Shown here: positions 34,047 to 42,478 of the stretch, in pieces
Layout: each line of letters begins with the position of its first letter
How positions within the stretch are numbered: the first letter of the stretch is position 1
Source of the DNA: Paenibacillus guangzhouensis
GTDB lineage: Bacteria > Bacillota > Bacilli > Paenibacillales > Paenibacillaceae
Direction of reading: 5' to 3'
Assembly: GCF_009363075.1 (NCBI RefSeq)
Contig: NZ_CP045293.1
Location: forward strand, 5,491,501 to 5,555,500
Length of the DNA stretch: 64,000 nucleotides
Notes under the pieces: generated by a model
What the model saw: only the letters and a program-made list of their open reading frames with translations
Told to the model about the DNA's origin: nothing
Database searches by the model: none
Translations under genes and position numbers: made by a program

Positions 34047-34835
34047 TTGAGCGTAATCTTATTTCAAATTGGCGATTTCGCGCTGTATACGCATGGCGTC
34101 GTGACGGCGCTGGCAGCACTGTTGGCGTTGGGGATGGCGCATTACCTCGCTGCCGGTACTTCGTATCGGCCGCATATCACGAATATAGTACCCTATTTGC
34201 TCGTTGGAGCGGTTGTATGTGCTCGCATCTGGCATGTGTTCTTTTTCCAGTGGGGGTATTATTCGAAGCATTTGTTGGAAATCCCCTTGATCTGGCAAGG
34301 CGGCATATCGATTCAAGGCGCATTGATTGGCGGCTTCGCAGCCATGTACGTCTATGCAAGGAAGTATGGCTTATCCTTCTGGGGACTGGCTGATCTACTG
34401 GCTCCGGCGATCGTCTTGGGACAGTCGATCGGGCGAATTGCCTGCTTCTTGAATGGAGATGCTTTCGGTGCGCCAACGGGACTCGGGTTCGGCATGGTCT
34501 ATCGCGAAGGAACAGATGCGTATGCCGCTTACGGTTCCCAGCCGTTATGGCCGGCGGAACTCTTCGAGAGTCAGTGGGATCTGATCATCTTCGTCTTGCT
34601 GCTCTTGGCAAGGAATCGCAAATGGCCGGCCGGCATGCTGTTCTTGGCCTACAATATCATGTATTCGTTCGGACGGTTCAACTTGGAATGGCTGCGAGGC
34701 GATTCTCCGCGGTATGCACTGCATTGGACAGCCGGCCAGTGGACCAGCTTCAGCGTGATCGCGATCAGCATGTGCGTGATGGGTGTCCTGTACATACGCG
34801 AGCGACGAGGCATCTCTCGCGATATGGCCTCATGA
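34047..34835 (+). CDS. lgt: Prolipoprotein diacylglyceryl transferase (Lgt) homologue
   Basis: 262 residues with seven helices. Lgt moves diacylglycerol from phosphatidylglycerol to the lipobox cysteine of pre-lipoproteins. The family signature is seen in GQSIGRIACFLNGDAFGAP (usually GRIGNFINGE), with QGGISIQGALIGG and SFGRFNLEWLRGD further on. It starts at TTG 34047 with GGGAGG at 34033-34038. Departures from the housekeeping signature (Cys and Asp in NGD) and BlaI-type control suggest a second, conditionally made copy rather than the main lgt. The main copy is usually near hprK or ppaX. Confidence 0.85.
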   Translation: MSVILFQIGDFALYTHGVVTALAALLALGMAHYLAAGTSYRPHITNIVPYLLVGAVVCARIWHVFFFQWGYYSKHLLEIPLIWQGGISIQGALIGGFAAMYVYARKYGLSFWGLADLLAPAIVLGQSIGRIACFLNGDAFGAPTGLGFGMVYREGTDAYAAYGSQPLWPAELFESQWDLIIFVLLLLARNRKWPAGMLFLAYNIMYSFGRFNLEWLRGDSPRYALHWTAGQWTSFSVIAISMCVMGVLYIRERRGISRDMAS

Positions 34836-34989
34836 ATGAGATGAATAGAATCGACTTCCTTAAAACACTGCAAACTGTGGATCTTTATGCTTGATGTGGT
34901 TGAAATACCCATTGTTCTATGCAATAATCACAGGCGATTAACAGAAAAAATCTACAACACCTCAAGAAAAAAGGAGGACTCAAAGATTG

Positions 34990-35841
34990 ATGAACATATC
35001 AGATATCAGGTACGAACAATTCAGTGAAAAAGATGATCATGCCGCTAGAAAATTATTAAGCTATGATGCCGATGCGAGTGAAGACATCCTTCGGGTGCTT
35101 GATCAAGAACCGAAATTGTTCATTACTGCGTTTATTGAGGACCAGCTTGTTGCGCTGGCCCAAGTGAACGAGCCTGCTCCACAGTCCTATGTAACGGTGT
35201 TCGTCGCTCCACAGTATCGAAGGCAAGGAATCGGCTCTGCAGTAGTAAAGTATGCTGAAAATAAATTGCTGGCGGGCGGGACCCAAAACGTCAGAAGTTC
35301 CTTTCGTGCCGGCCATCAATCATCTTTTGCATTTGCGCAAAAACTTGGGTATGACAAGTATTTCTCATCGGCTTATATGCAGCGAACCGGCGACGCCTTC
35401 CCCCTGGCAGAGCTTCTTCCGATAAGGCAGTATACGGATGACGACTATCTTCCTACGCATTCGCTATATGCCACAGCTTTTCATGAAATGCGTGTCCGTG
35501 TGGGGTGCTTTCCTGATTCTGTGATTGAACAGCCTAGCGAAACAGGACGAAGGGCATGGCAAGAGGGGGCGAAAAACCGTTTTGTCTATGAAATGAACGG
35601 AGAAATTGTCGCTTACAGCAACCTTTATGGTAATGAAATTAGTAGTATTTCCGTACGTACAGACTATCAGGGGCTTGGGATCGGAAGAAAGTTTATGATG
35701 TATTTATGCAACGAGATCTATCAGCGCGGCTACAAAGCCGTCGACCTTTGGTGTGTTGTCGGGAATGATGCTAGACATCTGTATAACAGCCTTGGCTTTA
35801 AGGAAAAGTATGTGAATCAATTGGTGCGAAAAACGCTGTGA
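34990..35841 (+). CDS. Tandem GNAT acetyltransferase
   Basis: 283 residues made of two GNAT domains. The first (about 1-135) has the acetyl-CoA loop VAPQYRRQGIGSAVV, and the second (about 140-283) has VRTDYQGLGIGRKFM followed by NDARHLYNSLGFKEKY. AAGGAGG is upstream; a TTG at 34987 right before the ATG is an alternative start. Tandem GNATs include mycothiol synthase-like and antibiotic-modifying enzymes. The acceptor is unknown. Confidence 0.82.
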   Translation: MNISDIRYEQFSEKDDHAARKLLSYDADASEDILRVLDQEPKLFITAFIEDQLVALAQVNEPAPQSYVTVFVAPQYRRQGIGSAVVKYAENKLLAGGTQNVRSSFRAGHQSSFAFAQKLGYDKYFSSAYMQRTGDAFPLAELLPIRQYTDDDYLPTHSLYATAFHEMRVRVGCFPDSVIEQPSETGRRAWQEGAKNRFVYEMNGEIVAYSNLYGNEISSISVRTDYQGLGIGRKFMMYLCNEIYQRGYKAVDLWCVVGNDARHLYNSLGFKEKYVNQLVRKTL

Positions 35842-35958
35842 GTTTACCGACACTGCAATAGATGATTGCACAATTTACCAAAATGAATAGAATTGTTTTC
35901 ATCAGAAAAAGATAATACAATATCGTCAGAAGTAACGTAGAAAGTTCATGATGACTTT

Positions 35959-35973
35959 AGATAGCGCTTACAA
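35959..35973 (-). promoter_or_regulatory. Candidate cre site ahead of the amino acid permease
   Basis: TTGTAAGCGCTATCT on the minus strand fits the CcpA consensus WTGNAANCGNWNNCW at every position. It lies 87 bases before the permease start, so carbon catabolite control is possible. The match is by consensus only. The remainder of the 218-base gap shows no riboswitch I recognise. Confidence 0.4.
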
Positions 35974-36059
35974 TTCAAGACTGGCGTCTACTTCGTCATT
36001 GTGATGTTGCAGCTTGTCCAGATTTACAGCTAAGAGAGTAGCAGAAGGGGGAAACTGCA

Positions 36060-37451
36060 ATGGAAAACAAGGAATTAAAGAGGGGTCTCGAAGCGCGTCA
36101 TATTCAGATGATTGCTTTGGGCGGCACAATCGGTGTTGGGTTATTTATGGGCTCTGCAAGTACAATCAAATGGACTGGTCCATCGGTGATGCTTGCGTAT
36201 GCCATTGTGGGGATCTTTATATTTTTCATCATGCGCGCAATGGGGGAAATGCAGTACGTAGAACCGAGTACGGGGTCCTTTGCGACCTTCGGGCATAAGT
36301 ACATTCATCCTCTGGCAGGGTACATGACGGCTTGGAGTAACTGGTTCCAATGGGTTGTGGTCGGGATGGCGGAGATCATTGCCGTTGGGACATATATGAA
36401 GTACTGGTTTCCGGATTTGCCTGCTTGGATCCCAGGGATCATCGCCATGGTGATTCTCGGTGCTGCCAACCTAATCTCTGTGAAGTCATTTGGTGAATTT
36501 GAGTTTTGGTTTGCAATGATTAAAATCGTAACCATCATATTGATGATTGTTGCGGGGTTTGGTCTGATTTTCTTCGGACTTGGCAACGGCGGGAATGCGA
36601 TCGGATTCTCTAACTTGTGGGCGCATGGAGGCTTTTTTGCCGGTGGCTGGTCGGGTTTTTTCTTTGCTCTCTCGCTGGTGATTGGAGCTTATCAAGGTGT
36701 CGAGCTGATCGGGATTACAGCAGGTGAGGCCAAAAACCCGCAAAAAACGTTAACGAGAGCGACGCAAGGGATTATTTGGCGGATTTTGATCTTCTATATT
36801 GGCGCGATTTTTGTGATTGTGACCGTCTACCCTTGGAATCAATTACAAGCCATTGGCAGCCCGTTCGTCGCAACGTTCGCGAAGATCGGCATTACGGCAG
36901 CGGCGGGGATCATCAACTTTGTCGTTATCACCTCAGCCATGTCAGGTTGTAATAGTGGGATTTATAGCGCGGGACGCATGCTGTATACATTAGGGGTTAA
37001 CGGACAGGCACCGAAAATATTTACGAAATTGTCGGGTAACGGTGTGCCCTTGCTGGGAACGATCGGCGTACTCGTAGGATTGGGCATTGGCGTGATTTTA
37101 AGCTACATTGCACCGGAGAATCTATTCGTGCATGTGTACAGCGCCAGCGTACTTCCCGGTATGGTACCGTGGTTTGTTATTCTAATCAGTCAAATTCGAT
37201 TCAGAAAAATTAAAGGGGCTGAACTGGATCATCATCCGTTCAAAATGCCTCTCGCTCCAGTGACCAACTATGTGACCATTGCCTTTTTACTTATGGTACT
37301 GGTCGGGATGTGGTTGAACGATGAGACGCGCATTTCCCTAATTTCCGGCATTATTTTCTTAGGTATTGTTGTGATTAGCTATTTCGCTTTTGGGGTTAGC
37401 AGGGCGGTTCCAATAAGTGATCAAACCAATAATGAACCTTCGAACAAATAA
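36060..37451 (+). CDS. AAT-family amino acid permease
   Basis: 463 residues, about 12 helices. [20 protein letters not shown] at the N-terminus, [30 protein letters not shown] and [10 protein letters not shown] are family hallmarks. It is related to the permease at 1840 but lacks the CycA-specific GWTYWFCW segment (here [15 protein letters not shown]), so its substrate probably differs. It resembles Bacillus permeases of the YbxG/YtnA group; I cannot separate these by eye. GGGGG lies 8 bases from the ATG. Confidence 0.85.
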   Translation: MENKELKRGLEARHIQMIALGGTIGVGLFMGSASTIKWTGPSVMLAYAIVGIFIFFIMRAMGEMQYVEPSTGSFATFGHKYIHPLAGYMTAWSNWFQWVVVGMAEIIAVGTYMKYWFPDLPAWIPGIIAMVILGAANLISVKSFGEFEFWFAMIKIVTIILMIVAGFGLIFFGLGNGGNAIGFSNLWAHGGFFAGGWSGFFFALSLVIGAYQGVELIGITAGEAKNPQKTLTRATQGIIWRILIFYIGAIFVIVTVYPWNQLQAIGSPFVATFAKIGITAAAGIINFVVITSAMSGCNSGIYSAGRMLYTLGVNGQAPKIFTKLSGNGVPLLGTIGVLVGLGIGVILSYIAPENLFVHVYSASVLPGMVPWFVILISQIRFRKIKGAELDHHPFKMPLAPVTNYVTIAFLLMVLVGMWLNDETRISLISGIIFLGIVVISYFAFGVSRAVPISDQTNNEPSNK

Positions 37452-37479
37452 ACTGGCGAACATCCATTTGATGAAATCA

Positions 37480-37523
37480 AAAAACATCCCATTCTCCGCC
37501 TAAAGGGGAATGGGATGTTTTTA
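37480..37523. terminator. Terminator after the permease, convergent region
   Basis: AAAAACATCCCATTC / GAATGGGATGTTTTT forms a 15-bp stem with a 13-base loop and T5. Its A-rich 5' arm also gives Ts on the minus strand for the convergent TPR-SUKH gene. Confidence 0.82.
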
Positions 37524-37561
37524 TGATCTAACCTGTCGTTTCAGATTGTTTTTATGATCTA
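37516..37561. repeat. Short direct repeat
   Basis: TGTTTTTATGATCTA occurs twice, at 37516-37530 (running out of the terminator arm) and 37547-37561. It may be a small duplication of the terminator end; no function is apparent. Confidence 0.6.
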
Positions 37562-37571
37562 GGTTGGCCTT

Positions 37572-38957
37572 TTAGGCTTCTCGCAGCTGCTTAATCACTT
37601 CCGCTGCGAATTGATCCGTAAACCGAAGGCGTCCATTTTCCTGTACGATTCGTCCTTCATGCATGCGGCGGTCCAGCCATTCGGTTATCCATCCTGGGGC
37701 ATAGCCGCCTTGACCGAATTCTCCGCCGAAGGCGATCATTTTCTCATAGATAGCCAAGTATTGTTCACGACTGGTATCCGGGTATGACTTTGTGTACAGC
37801 CAAAACTGCACATCATACATCAGATACGATAATTCATCCGCATGAAAAGAAAAATGGCCTTTTTCTTCGACAATCCGTGTACAGATGCTGCGGATTTTCT
37901 GTTCGATCTGTTCCACTTCCGATACTCGAGTGCAAAGCTCCCCCAGCAAGGGAGAAAATTTTCCGTGGGATACTTTGTAAAGATCTGCTTCCTTGTCTTC
38001 CTCGGAGGTATCGAATTCTTCTTCACTCACTAGGCCTCTAATAAACGCTTCGAAATTATCTGCTAGGTAAGTAATTTCATAATCGTCCTCCTGATCGACG
38101 TGAATCACTTCGGGTTCACCATCTCTTCCACATGCCCGATAGTCTAACATCACGACGTCATGACCTGCTGAAGGACAATCGCAGATCACTACGCCAATGT
38201 CGGGATATCCCCATTCCTCAATCATAAACCGACTGCCGAGATCCCCGCCGATCGAATAGCTTTTCTCCCGGCCAATGCCCAGAATGCCCGTAATGGCAAT
38301 ATGATCTTCAGCCCAGGAGGTCGGTTCCTCCGCTCTAAAGCAGGTATTCTTCGGAATTCCGCCATTCTGCTGCTTCATCAGAGCAATGTATGAGGAAGGG
38401 AGTTTATAACCTAGCTCTTCCTCGATTGAGGCGATGAGTTCATCCGTGGGTGGCTCAGATAGATAGGAGTTCCTCGCATACTCGCTGTCGTCCCAAAAGT
38501 CGACAAGCGAAAAGTTCGAAAAAGGAATTTCCTCTGCTCCCGATCCACGAGACTCTATGGCCGCTGCCCTTTTAGCCGCCATCCGACGCTCTTGCCTTTG
38601 TTGCTTCTCCGCTTTTTGCAAGCTCCACTTTAACCATAATTCCGTATCCTGATCACCGGCTTCTAGCTTGTCTGAGGTACGGAATGCCTGTGCCGCCTCT
38701 TCATATCTTTTTAAATGATAAAGAGAATAACCTACCCGATAATACCATAGCGGATCTTGTTGACCTGCGTCGGATATTTTTTTAAATTCGTTGAGCGCTT
38801 CTTCATATAGCCCCAAGTTGTTATAGGCTCTGGCTAGTCGGCTGACTGTCTCATAGTCCCGTTCCTTTTCAGGAATAGCTAACAACAAGTCCACAATTTG
38901 CTGCTGTTCGTCTTCTTCATGCCATTGGTTCAATTGTTCGATAAGCGCTTGGTCCAT
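37572..38957 (-). CDS. TPR-SUKH (SMI1/KNR4) protein
   Basis: 461 residues. TPR-like helices at about 15-120 (TVSRLARAYNNLGLYEEALN, WYYRVGYSLYHLKRYEEAAQ), a basic Gln/Arg/Ala-rich linker, a SUKH domain at about 170-315 (ASIEEELGYKLPSSYIALMK, DIGVVICDCPSAGHDVVMLD) and a helical C-terminal domain. ATG 38957 has GGAGG 5 bases upstream. The complete SUKH core suggests a protein-binding or immunity role; the TPRs suggest a partner protein. No toxin gene is adjacent. Confidence 0.82.
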   Translation of the reverse strand: MDQALIEQLNQWHEEDEQQQIVDLLLAIPEKERDYETVSRLARAYNNLGLYEEALNEFKKISDAGQQDPLWYYRVGYSLYHLKRYEEAAQAFRTSDKLEAGDQDTELWLKWSLQKAEKQQRQERRMAAKRAAAIESRGSGAEEIPFSNFSLVDFWDDSEYARNSYLSEPPTDELIASIEEELGYKLPSSYIALMKQQNGGIPKNTCFRAEEPTSWAEDHIAITGILGIGREKSYSIGGDLGSRFMIEEWGYPDIGVVICDCPSAGHDVVMLDYRACGRDGEPEVIHVDQEDDYEITYLADNFEAFIRGLVSEEEFDTSEEDKEADLYKVSHGKFSPLLGELCTRVSEVEQIEQKIRSICTRIVEEKGHFSFHADELSYLMYDVQFWLYTKSYPDTSREQYLAIYEKMIAFGGEFGQGGYAPGWITEWLDRRMHEGRIVQENGRLRFTDQFAAEVIKQLREA

Positions 38958-39246
38958 TGCAACCTCCAAAACTATTATTTTTCTATAAAATAGAGCTCAT
39001 TGCGGGGGAAATTGGTGCATCGCCAGCAAATTCGAGCAGGCTTTGACCCCGGAGCTGCAGCATATAACGCTTGGTATCTTCTACCTTTAAAAATTGTAAC
39101 ATCAATAAATGGCTGTGTACATGAATAAGCGAACGATCTCGGGGAACTATGCCTCATCAAATTTCTTGAAGGGGAGCTGTAAATGAAACAAGCTGATGCC
39201 GGTAGAGTACCAACGCCAGCTTGCATCCTATTACGGGAGAGAACCA

Positions 39247-39876
39247 TTACAAATCTAGCTTTTTATGATCGCGTTGTTCAAGGTTACGGGCCGTCTGGCT
39301 AAGCTTCACCTTTTTGTGGTCCTCAAACGTTCCTAGTACAAGATCAAAAACCGGATTAGTGACACCGTACCAGTAATTTTCATTTTTATAGTGATGCCAT
39401 AAATGAGTTTTCTTCATCCAGCGACCCCATCGGGAGACCGGGGTAATCGGGCGGTGGGCGATATAATGCTTCCACTCATAGAATAATAGGAACAGGATCA
39501 CGCCAGCGATAAACGCATTTGTAATGACGAGGCTGGTAGTGATAAAGTAGGCAATCGTTCCCGCAATGGCGATGTTCGGCAGAGAGTACCACAAAGGCAG
39601 AAACAATAAATGCAGGTCATTCGGTTGTACGTGATGATCATAGTGTAAGCGCTTAATTAGATTTAAAAAGAAGGGGTTCTTCGGCGTTTTTATGTGAAAA
39701 AGGAAACGGTGTGTGAAATACTCGGCAGCGGCATAAGCGGCCATGCCTATGACGAAAGCAATCCATGGGCCGATAGAGGTCAGGCTCGGGGTGAGGAAGC
39801 CAAGACTAACCACGGAGATTCCGCACATGATGCCTATGTCGGGGAAGAAGAAAAACTCTTTTACATAATCCCTCAT
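39247..39876 (-). CDS. Fatty acid hydroxylase superfamily membrane enzyme
   Basis: 209 residues with four helices and the di-iron histidine clusters HRFLFH, HYDHH, HYIAHRP and HLWHH, characteristic of the sterol desaturase/fatty acid 2-hydroxylase superfamily. It likely inserts a hydroxyl group into a membrane lipid acyl chain using oxygen. AGGAGG precedes the ATG. It is divergent from the NUDIX-led operon at 40068. The 277 bases between it and the TPR-SUKH gene hold no gene I can support. Confidence 0.85.
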   Translation of the reverse strand: MRDYVKEFFFFPDIGIMCGISVVSLGFLTPSLTSIGPWIAFVIGMAAYAAAEYFTHRFLFHIKTPKNPFFLNLIKRLHYDHHVQPNDLHLLFLPLWYSLPNIAIAGTIAYFITTSLVITNAFIAGVILFLLFYEWKHYIAHRPITPVSRWGRWMKKTHLWHHYKNENYWYGVTNPVFDLVLGTFEDHKKVKLSQTARNLEQRDHKKLDL

Positions 39877-40009
39877 TCAAAAACGCCTCCTAATCATAAT
39901 TACGGGGCAACATTTTCGTATTGCTGGTGCAATGGCCTCTTTGTCACGCTATTCTATGCGTATGCAGGAATAAATTACTTGATTCTGAAGTTATTTTCTG
40001 TTATTTTTG

Positions 40010-40044
40010 TTAGTATCAAAATGTTATTATCAAATAAATACTAA
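40010..40044. promoter_or_regulatory. Inverted repeat ahead of the NrtR-type operon
   Basis: TTAGTAT (40010-40016) and ATACTAA (40038-40044) form a 7-base inverted repeat separated by 21 bases. A TATTAT at 40025-40030 between them could be a -10 box. It lies just before the NUDIX/NrtR-like gene, so it is a candidate operator for that regulator. Confidence 0.4.
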
Positions 40045-40067
40045 GATATGAACGGGTGGGAACAATC

Positions 40068-40961
40068 GTGGATTTATTAGATCGCGACGGACTAACGGAA
40101 CGCGAATTTATGGAACAGTATCAGGCAGGGGATTATGAGCGCCCTTCGGTAGCGGCGGACATCGTCGTCTTCACCGTTACGCAAACCGACGAGGACAATT
40201 ACCGCAAGCTTCCGGAGAAGGAGCTAAGGGTCCTGCTCATTCGTCGAGGAGGTCATCCCTTCTTGGGCAAATGGGCGCTGCCGGGTGGATTTGTCCGGCC
40301 GAGCGAGACGACCGAACAGGCCGCAGCAAGGGAGCTGCGGGAGGAGACCGGCGTGGATAACATTTATTTGGAGCAGCTCTATACGTTCAGTGAAGTCGGG
40401 CGAGATCCCCGGACATGGGTTATGAGCTGCTGTTATATGTCGTTGATCAATAGCGAACAAGTGAAGCTGAAGGCAGGGGATGACGCCGATAACGCCGCAT
40501 GGTTCAAGGTTTCCTATAAGCTGTTGAGGGAGCATAAAGAGTTGGTTGAGGGCGGATACGTGAAGTCGCTGCAGTACGAGCTTAAACTGAGTTCCGAACA
40601 TGAGGAGTTAGCGGCGGTAGTGGAGCGTACAGTGACGGTGACGGAATCTTCAACCGCGACGTCTTACGCGATCCTATCCAATGAGGGGCTGGCTTTCGAT
40701 CACGCGAAAATTATTGCCTATTCGATCGAGCGCCTGCGCGGCAAGGTGAACTATACCGATATTGCGCTTCACTTGATGCCTAAGCTGTTTACCTTGACCG
40801 AACTGCAGCAGGTTTACGAGGTGATTCTGGATAAAGAGCTGCTAAAAGCTGCATTCCGACGCAAAGTAGCCGATCTTGTCATGGAAACGGACCACTACAC
40901 CGAAAATGCGGGCCACCGTCCATCCCGATTGTATCGAAAAAGTCTGGAGGAAATCCGATGA
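40068..40961 (+). CDS. NUDIX hydrolase/NrtR-type regulator
   Basis: 297 residues. A NUDIX domain comes first (about 25-175), with the complete box GFVRPSETTEQAAARELREE followed by TGV, so hydrolysis is possible. A C-terminal winged helix (about 205-290: LRGKVNYTDIALHLMPKLFT, LQQVYEVILDKELLKAAFRR, HRPSRLYR) is like NrtR, the ADP-ribose-responsive repressor of NAD metabolism. It starts at GTG 40068 with GGGTGGG upstream; GTG 40056 is possible. Its stop overlaps the next start by 4 bases. Following genes encode NADAR and PARG proteins, which fits an NAD/ADP-ribose theme. Confidence 0.85.
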   Translation: MDLLDRDGLTEREFMEQYQAGDYERPSVAADIVVFTVTQTDEDNYRKLPEKELRVLLIRRGGHPFLGKWALPGGFVRPSETTEQAAARELREETGVDNIYLEQLYTFSEVGRDPRTWVMSCCYMSLINSEQVKLKAGDDADNAAWFKVSYKLLREHKELVEGGYVKSLQYELKLSSEHEELAAVVERTVTVTESSTATSYAILSNEGLAFDHAKIIAYSIERLRGKVNYTDIALHLMPKLFTLTELQQVYEVILDKELLKAAFRRKVADLVMETDHYTENAGHRPSRLYRKSLEEIR

Positions 40962-41515
40962 TATACGACATTCAAAATTTGCGCAACGCGCACCTTAAAG
41001 GGAAATCGTTCAAGTTTTTGTTCTTCTGGGGCCATACGCCGCCGCGCGATGGAAGCGTGGATAAGAGCTGCTTCAGCCAGTGGTGGATGAGCCCATTCGT
41101 TGTAGAGGGGTCGACTTACTCCTGTGCTGAACAGTACATGATGGCGGAGAAGGCACGGTTATTCGGGGATGATGAAATGCTTGGTGCCATCATGCAGGCC
41201 AAGCATCCTAAGGAGATGAAAGCTTTCGGACGTGCAGTGAGAAACTTCGATAAGGATGTCTGGGAGAGCGAATGCTATGGGATCGTCAAGCGAGGAAGCT
41301 TGGCCAAATTCTCTCAGAATCCGCAGCTGGGAGATTATTTGAAAGCGACGAAAAACCGCATTCTCGTGGAGGCTAGTCCACGGGATCGCATTTGGGGTAT
41401 CGGCATGGGACAATCCAACCCGGATGCAGAGAATCCAATGAAATGGCGGGGGAGAAATTTACTAGGTTTTGCGCTGACCGAAGCGCGAGACGAGTTATTG
41501 AAAGAAGGGGAATGA
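40958..41515 (+). CDS. NADAR family protein (YbiA/DUF1768)
   Basis: 185 residues. Family motifs are FLFFWGHTP, CFSQWW-PF, CAEQYMMAEKARLF, VEASPRDRIWGIGM and WRGRNLLG. NADAR proteins act on ADP-ribosyl or N-glycosidic bonds; members remove ADP-ribose from guanine or process riboflavin intermediates. Translation is coupled to the NUDIX gene (ATGA overlap) and the PARG gene follows one base after the stop. Context points to ADP-ribose removal rather than riboflavin metabolism. Confidence 0.88.
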   Translation: MIYDIQNLRNAHLKGKSFKFLFFWGHTPPRDGSVDKSCFSQWWMSPFVVEGSTYSCAEQYMMAEKARLFGDDEMLGAIMQAKHPKEMKAFGRAVRNFDKDVWESECYGIVKRGSLAKFSQNPQLGDYLKATKNRILVEASPRDRIWGIGMGQSNPDAENPMKWRGRNLLGFALTEARDELLKEGE

Positions 41516-41516
41516 A

Positions 41517-42338
41517 TTGAATCGAAAGGAAATTGCACAAGAAACCTTGCAGATCCAGCAGCAAGGATACTATGAATACGATGGACATCGAATAGATTTT
41601 GCCGCAGCGCAGAAACATGCTGAGGTGAGCAGTCATCTGATCACACCCGAGCAAGGAGCCGCGATGGTAAGAGACTGTCAGGGGTTGTCTCCACTAGAAC
41701 AATCAGCTACATACGCCGTCTCGAACGAGGCGACCGTGAAGGCGATCATGAATTTTGCGGAAGCGGGGAAAGAACGGATCGGCGTGCTGAACTTTGCCAG
41801 TGCGAAAAATCCGGGAGGCGGATTTCTGAACGGAGCGATGGCACAGGAAGAGAGCTTGGCGGCATCCAGTGGATTATACGGAACGCTGCTGCGCAACGAA
41901 GGCTATTATACGGCTAATCGTGCTTACCGATCCATGATGTATACCGACCATGCGATTTACTCTCCGGATGTGGTCTTTTTCCGCGATGAGCGGTTTAACC
42001 TCATGAAACAGCCGATTACGGCCTCTGTTTTGACGTTGCCTGCGGTGAATTATGGCCAGGTATTGCTTAAAGGGGAGGATCCTCAGCAAGCGGAACGTGT
42101 GATGAAAGACCGTATGCGGTTGGCTTTGGCGATATTCGCATGCAAGCAAGATAAACATCTCATTTTGGGGGCGTACGGCTGCGGGGTGTTCCGGAACGAT
42201 CCTTTGAAGATAGCCAGCTGGTGGCAGGATCTACTGGATAACGAAGGCTATCGATCGTTCTTCTCGGAAATCAAGTTCGCGGTATTAGATTCGTCGAAGG
42301 ATGGTAAATGCATTCGTGCATTTGAGAAGCTGAAGTGA
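41517..42338 (+). CDS. Microbial poly(ADP-ribose) glycohydrolase-like protein (TIGR02452)
   Basis: 273 residues with the bacterial PARG signature NPGGGFLNGAMAQEESLA, containing GGG and QEE at the spacing of the catalytic loop, and LGAYGCGVFRNDP near the C-terminus, a macrodomain-like phosphate loop. It hydrolyses ADP-ribose chains or protein-linked ADP-ribose. It starts at TTG 41517 with GAAGGGG upstream, one base after the NADAR stop. Third gene of the NUDIX-NADAR-PARG operon. Confidence 0.87.
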   Translation: MNRKEIAQETLQIQQQGYYEYDGHRIDFAAAQKHAEVSSHLITPEQGAAMVRDCQGLSPLEQSATYAVSNEATVKAIMNFAEAGKERIGVLNFASAKNPGGGFLNGAMAQEESLAASSGLYGTLLRNEGYYTANRAYRSMMYTDHAIYSPDVVFFRDERFNLMKQPITASVLTLPAVNYGQVLLKGEDPQQAERVMKDRMRLALAIFACKQDKHLILGAYGCGVFRNDPLKIASWWQDLLDNEGYRSFFSEIKFAVLDSSKDGKCIRAFEKLK

Positions 42339-42478
42339 CGCAACGGAGGGTTATGACGTGAATCCTGTTCAGCCTCTGGTCTGAGCTACTAGGCTAGCGC
42401 TTTTTTAATTATAAGCAAGTTGAGTGTCCAACCATTCAATACTATATTGGCATATAGTTGTTGAAAGGAGGGATTGAT

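Noticed and set aside
34836-36059. Considered a T-box or riboswitch before the second permease
   Set aside because: No T-box sequence or known aptamer core is visible; only a cre-like site fits.
38975-39247. 90-codon minus-strand frame beside the fatty acid hydroxylase, and a 39-codon plus-strand frame at 39183
   Set aside because: No family resemblance; the first lacks a binding site and the second runs antisense into a real gene.
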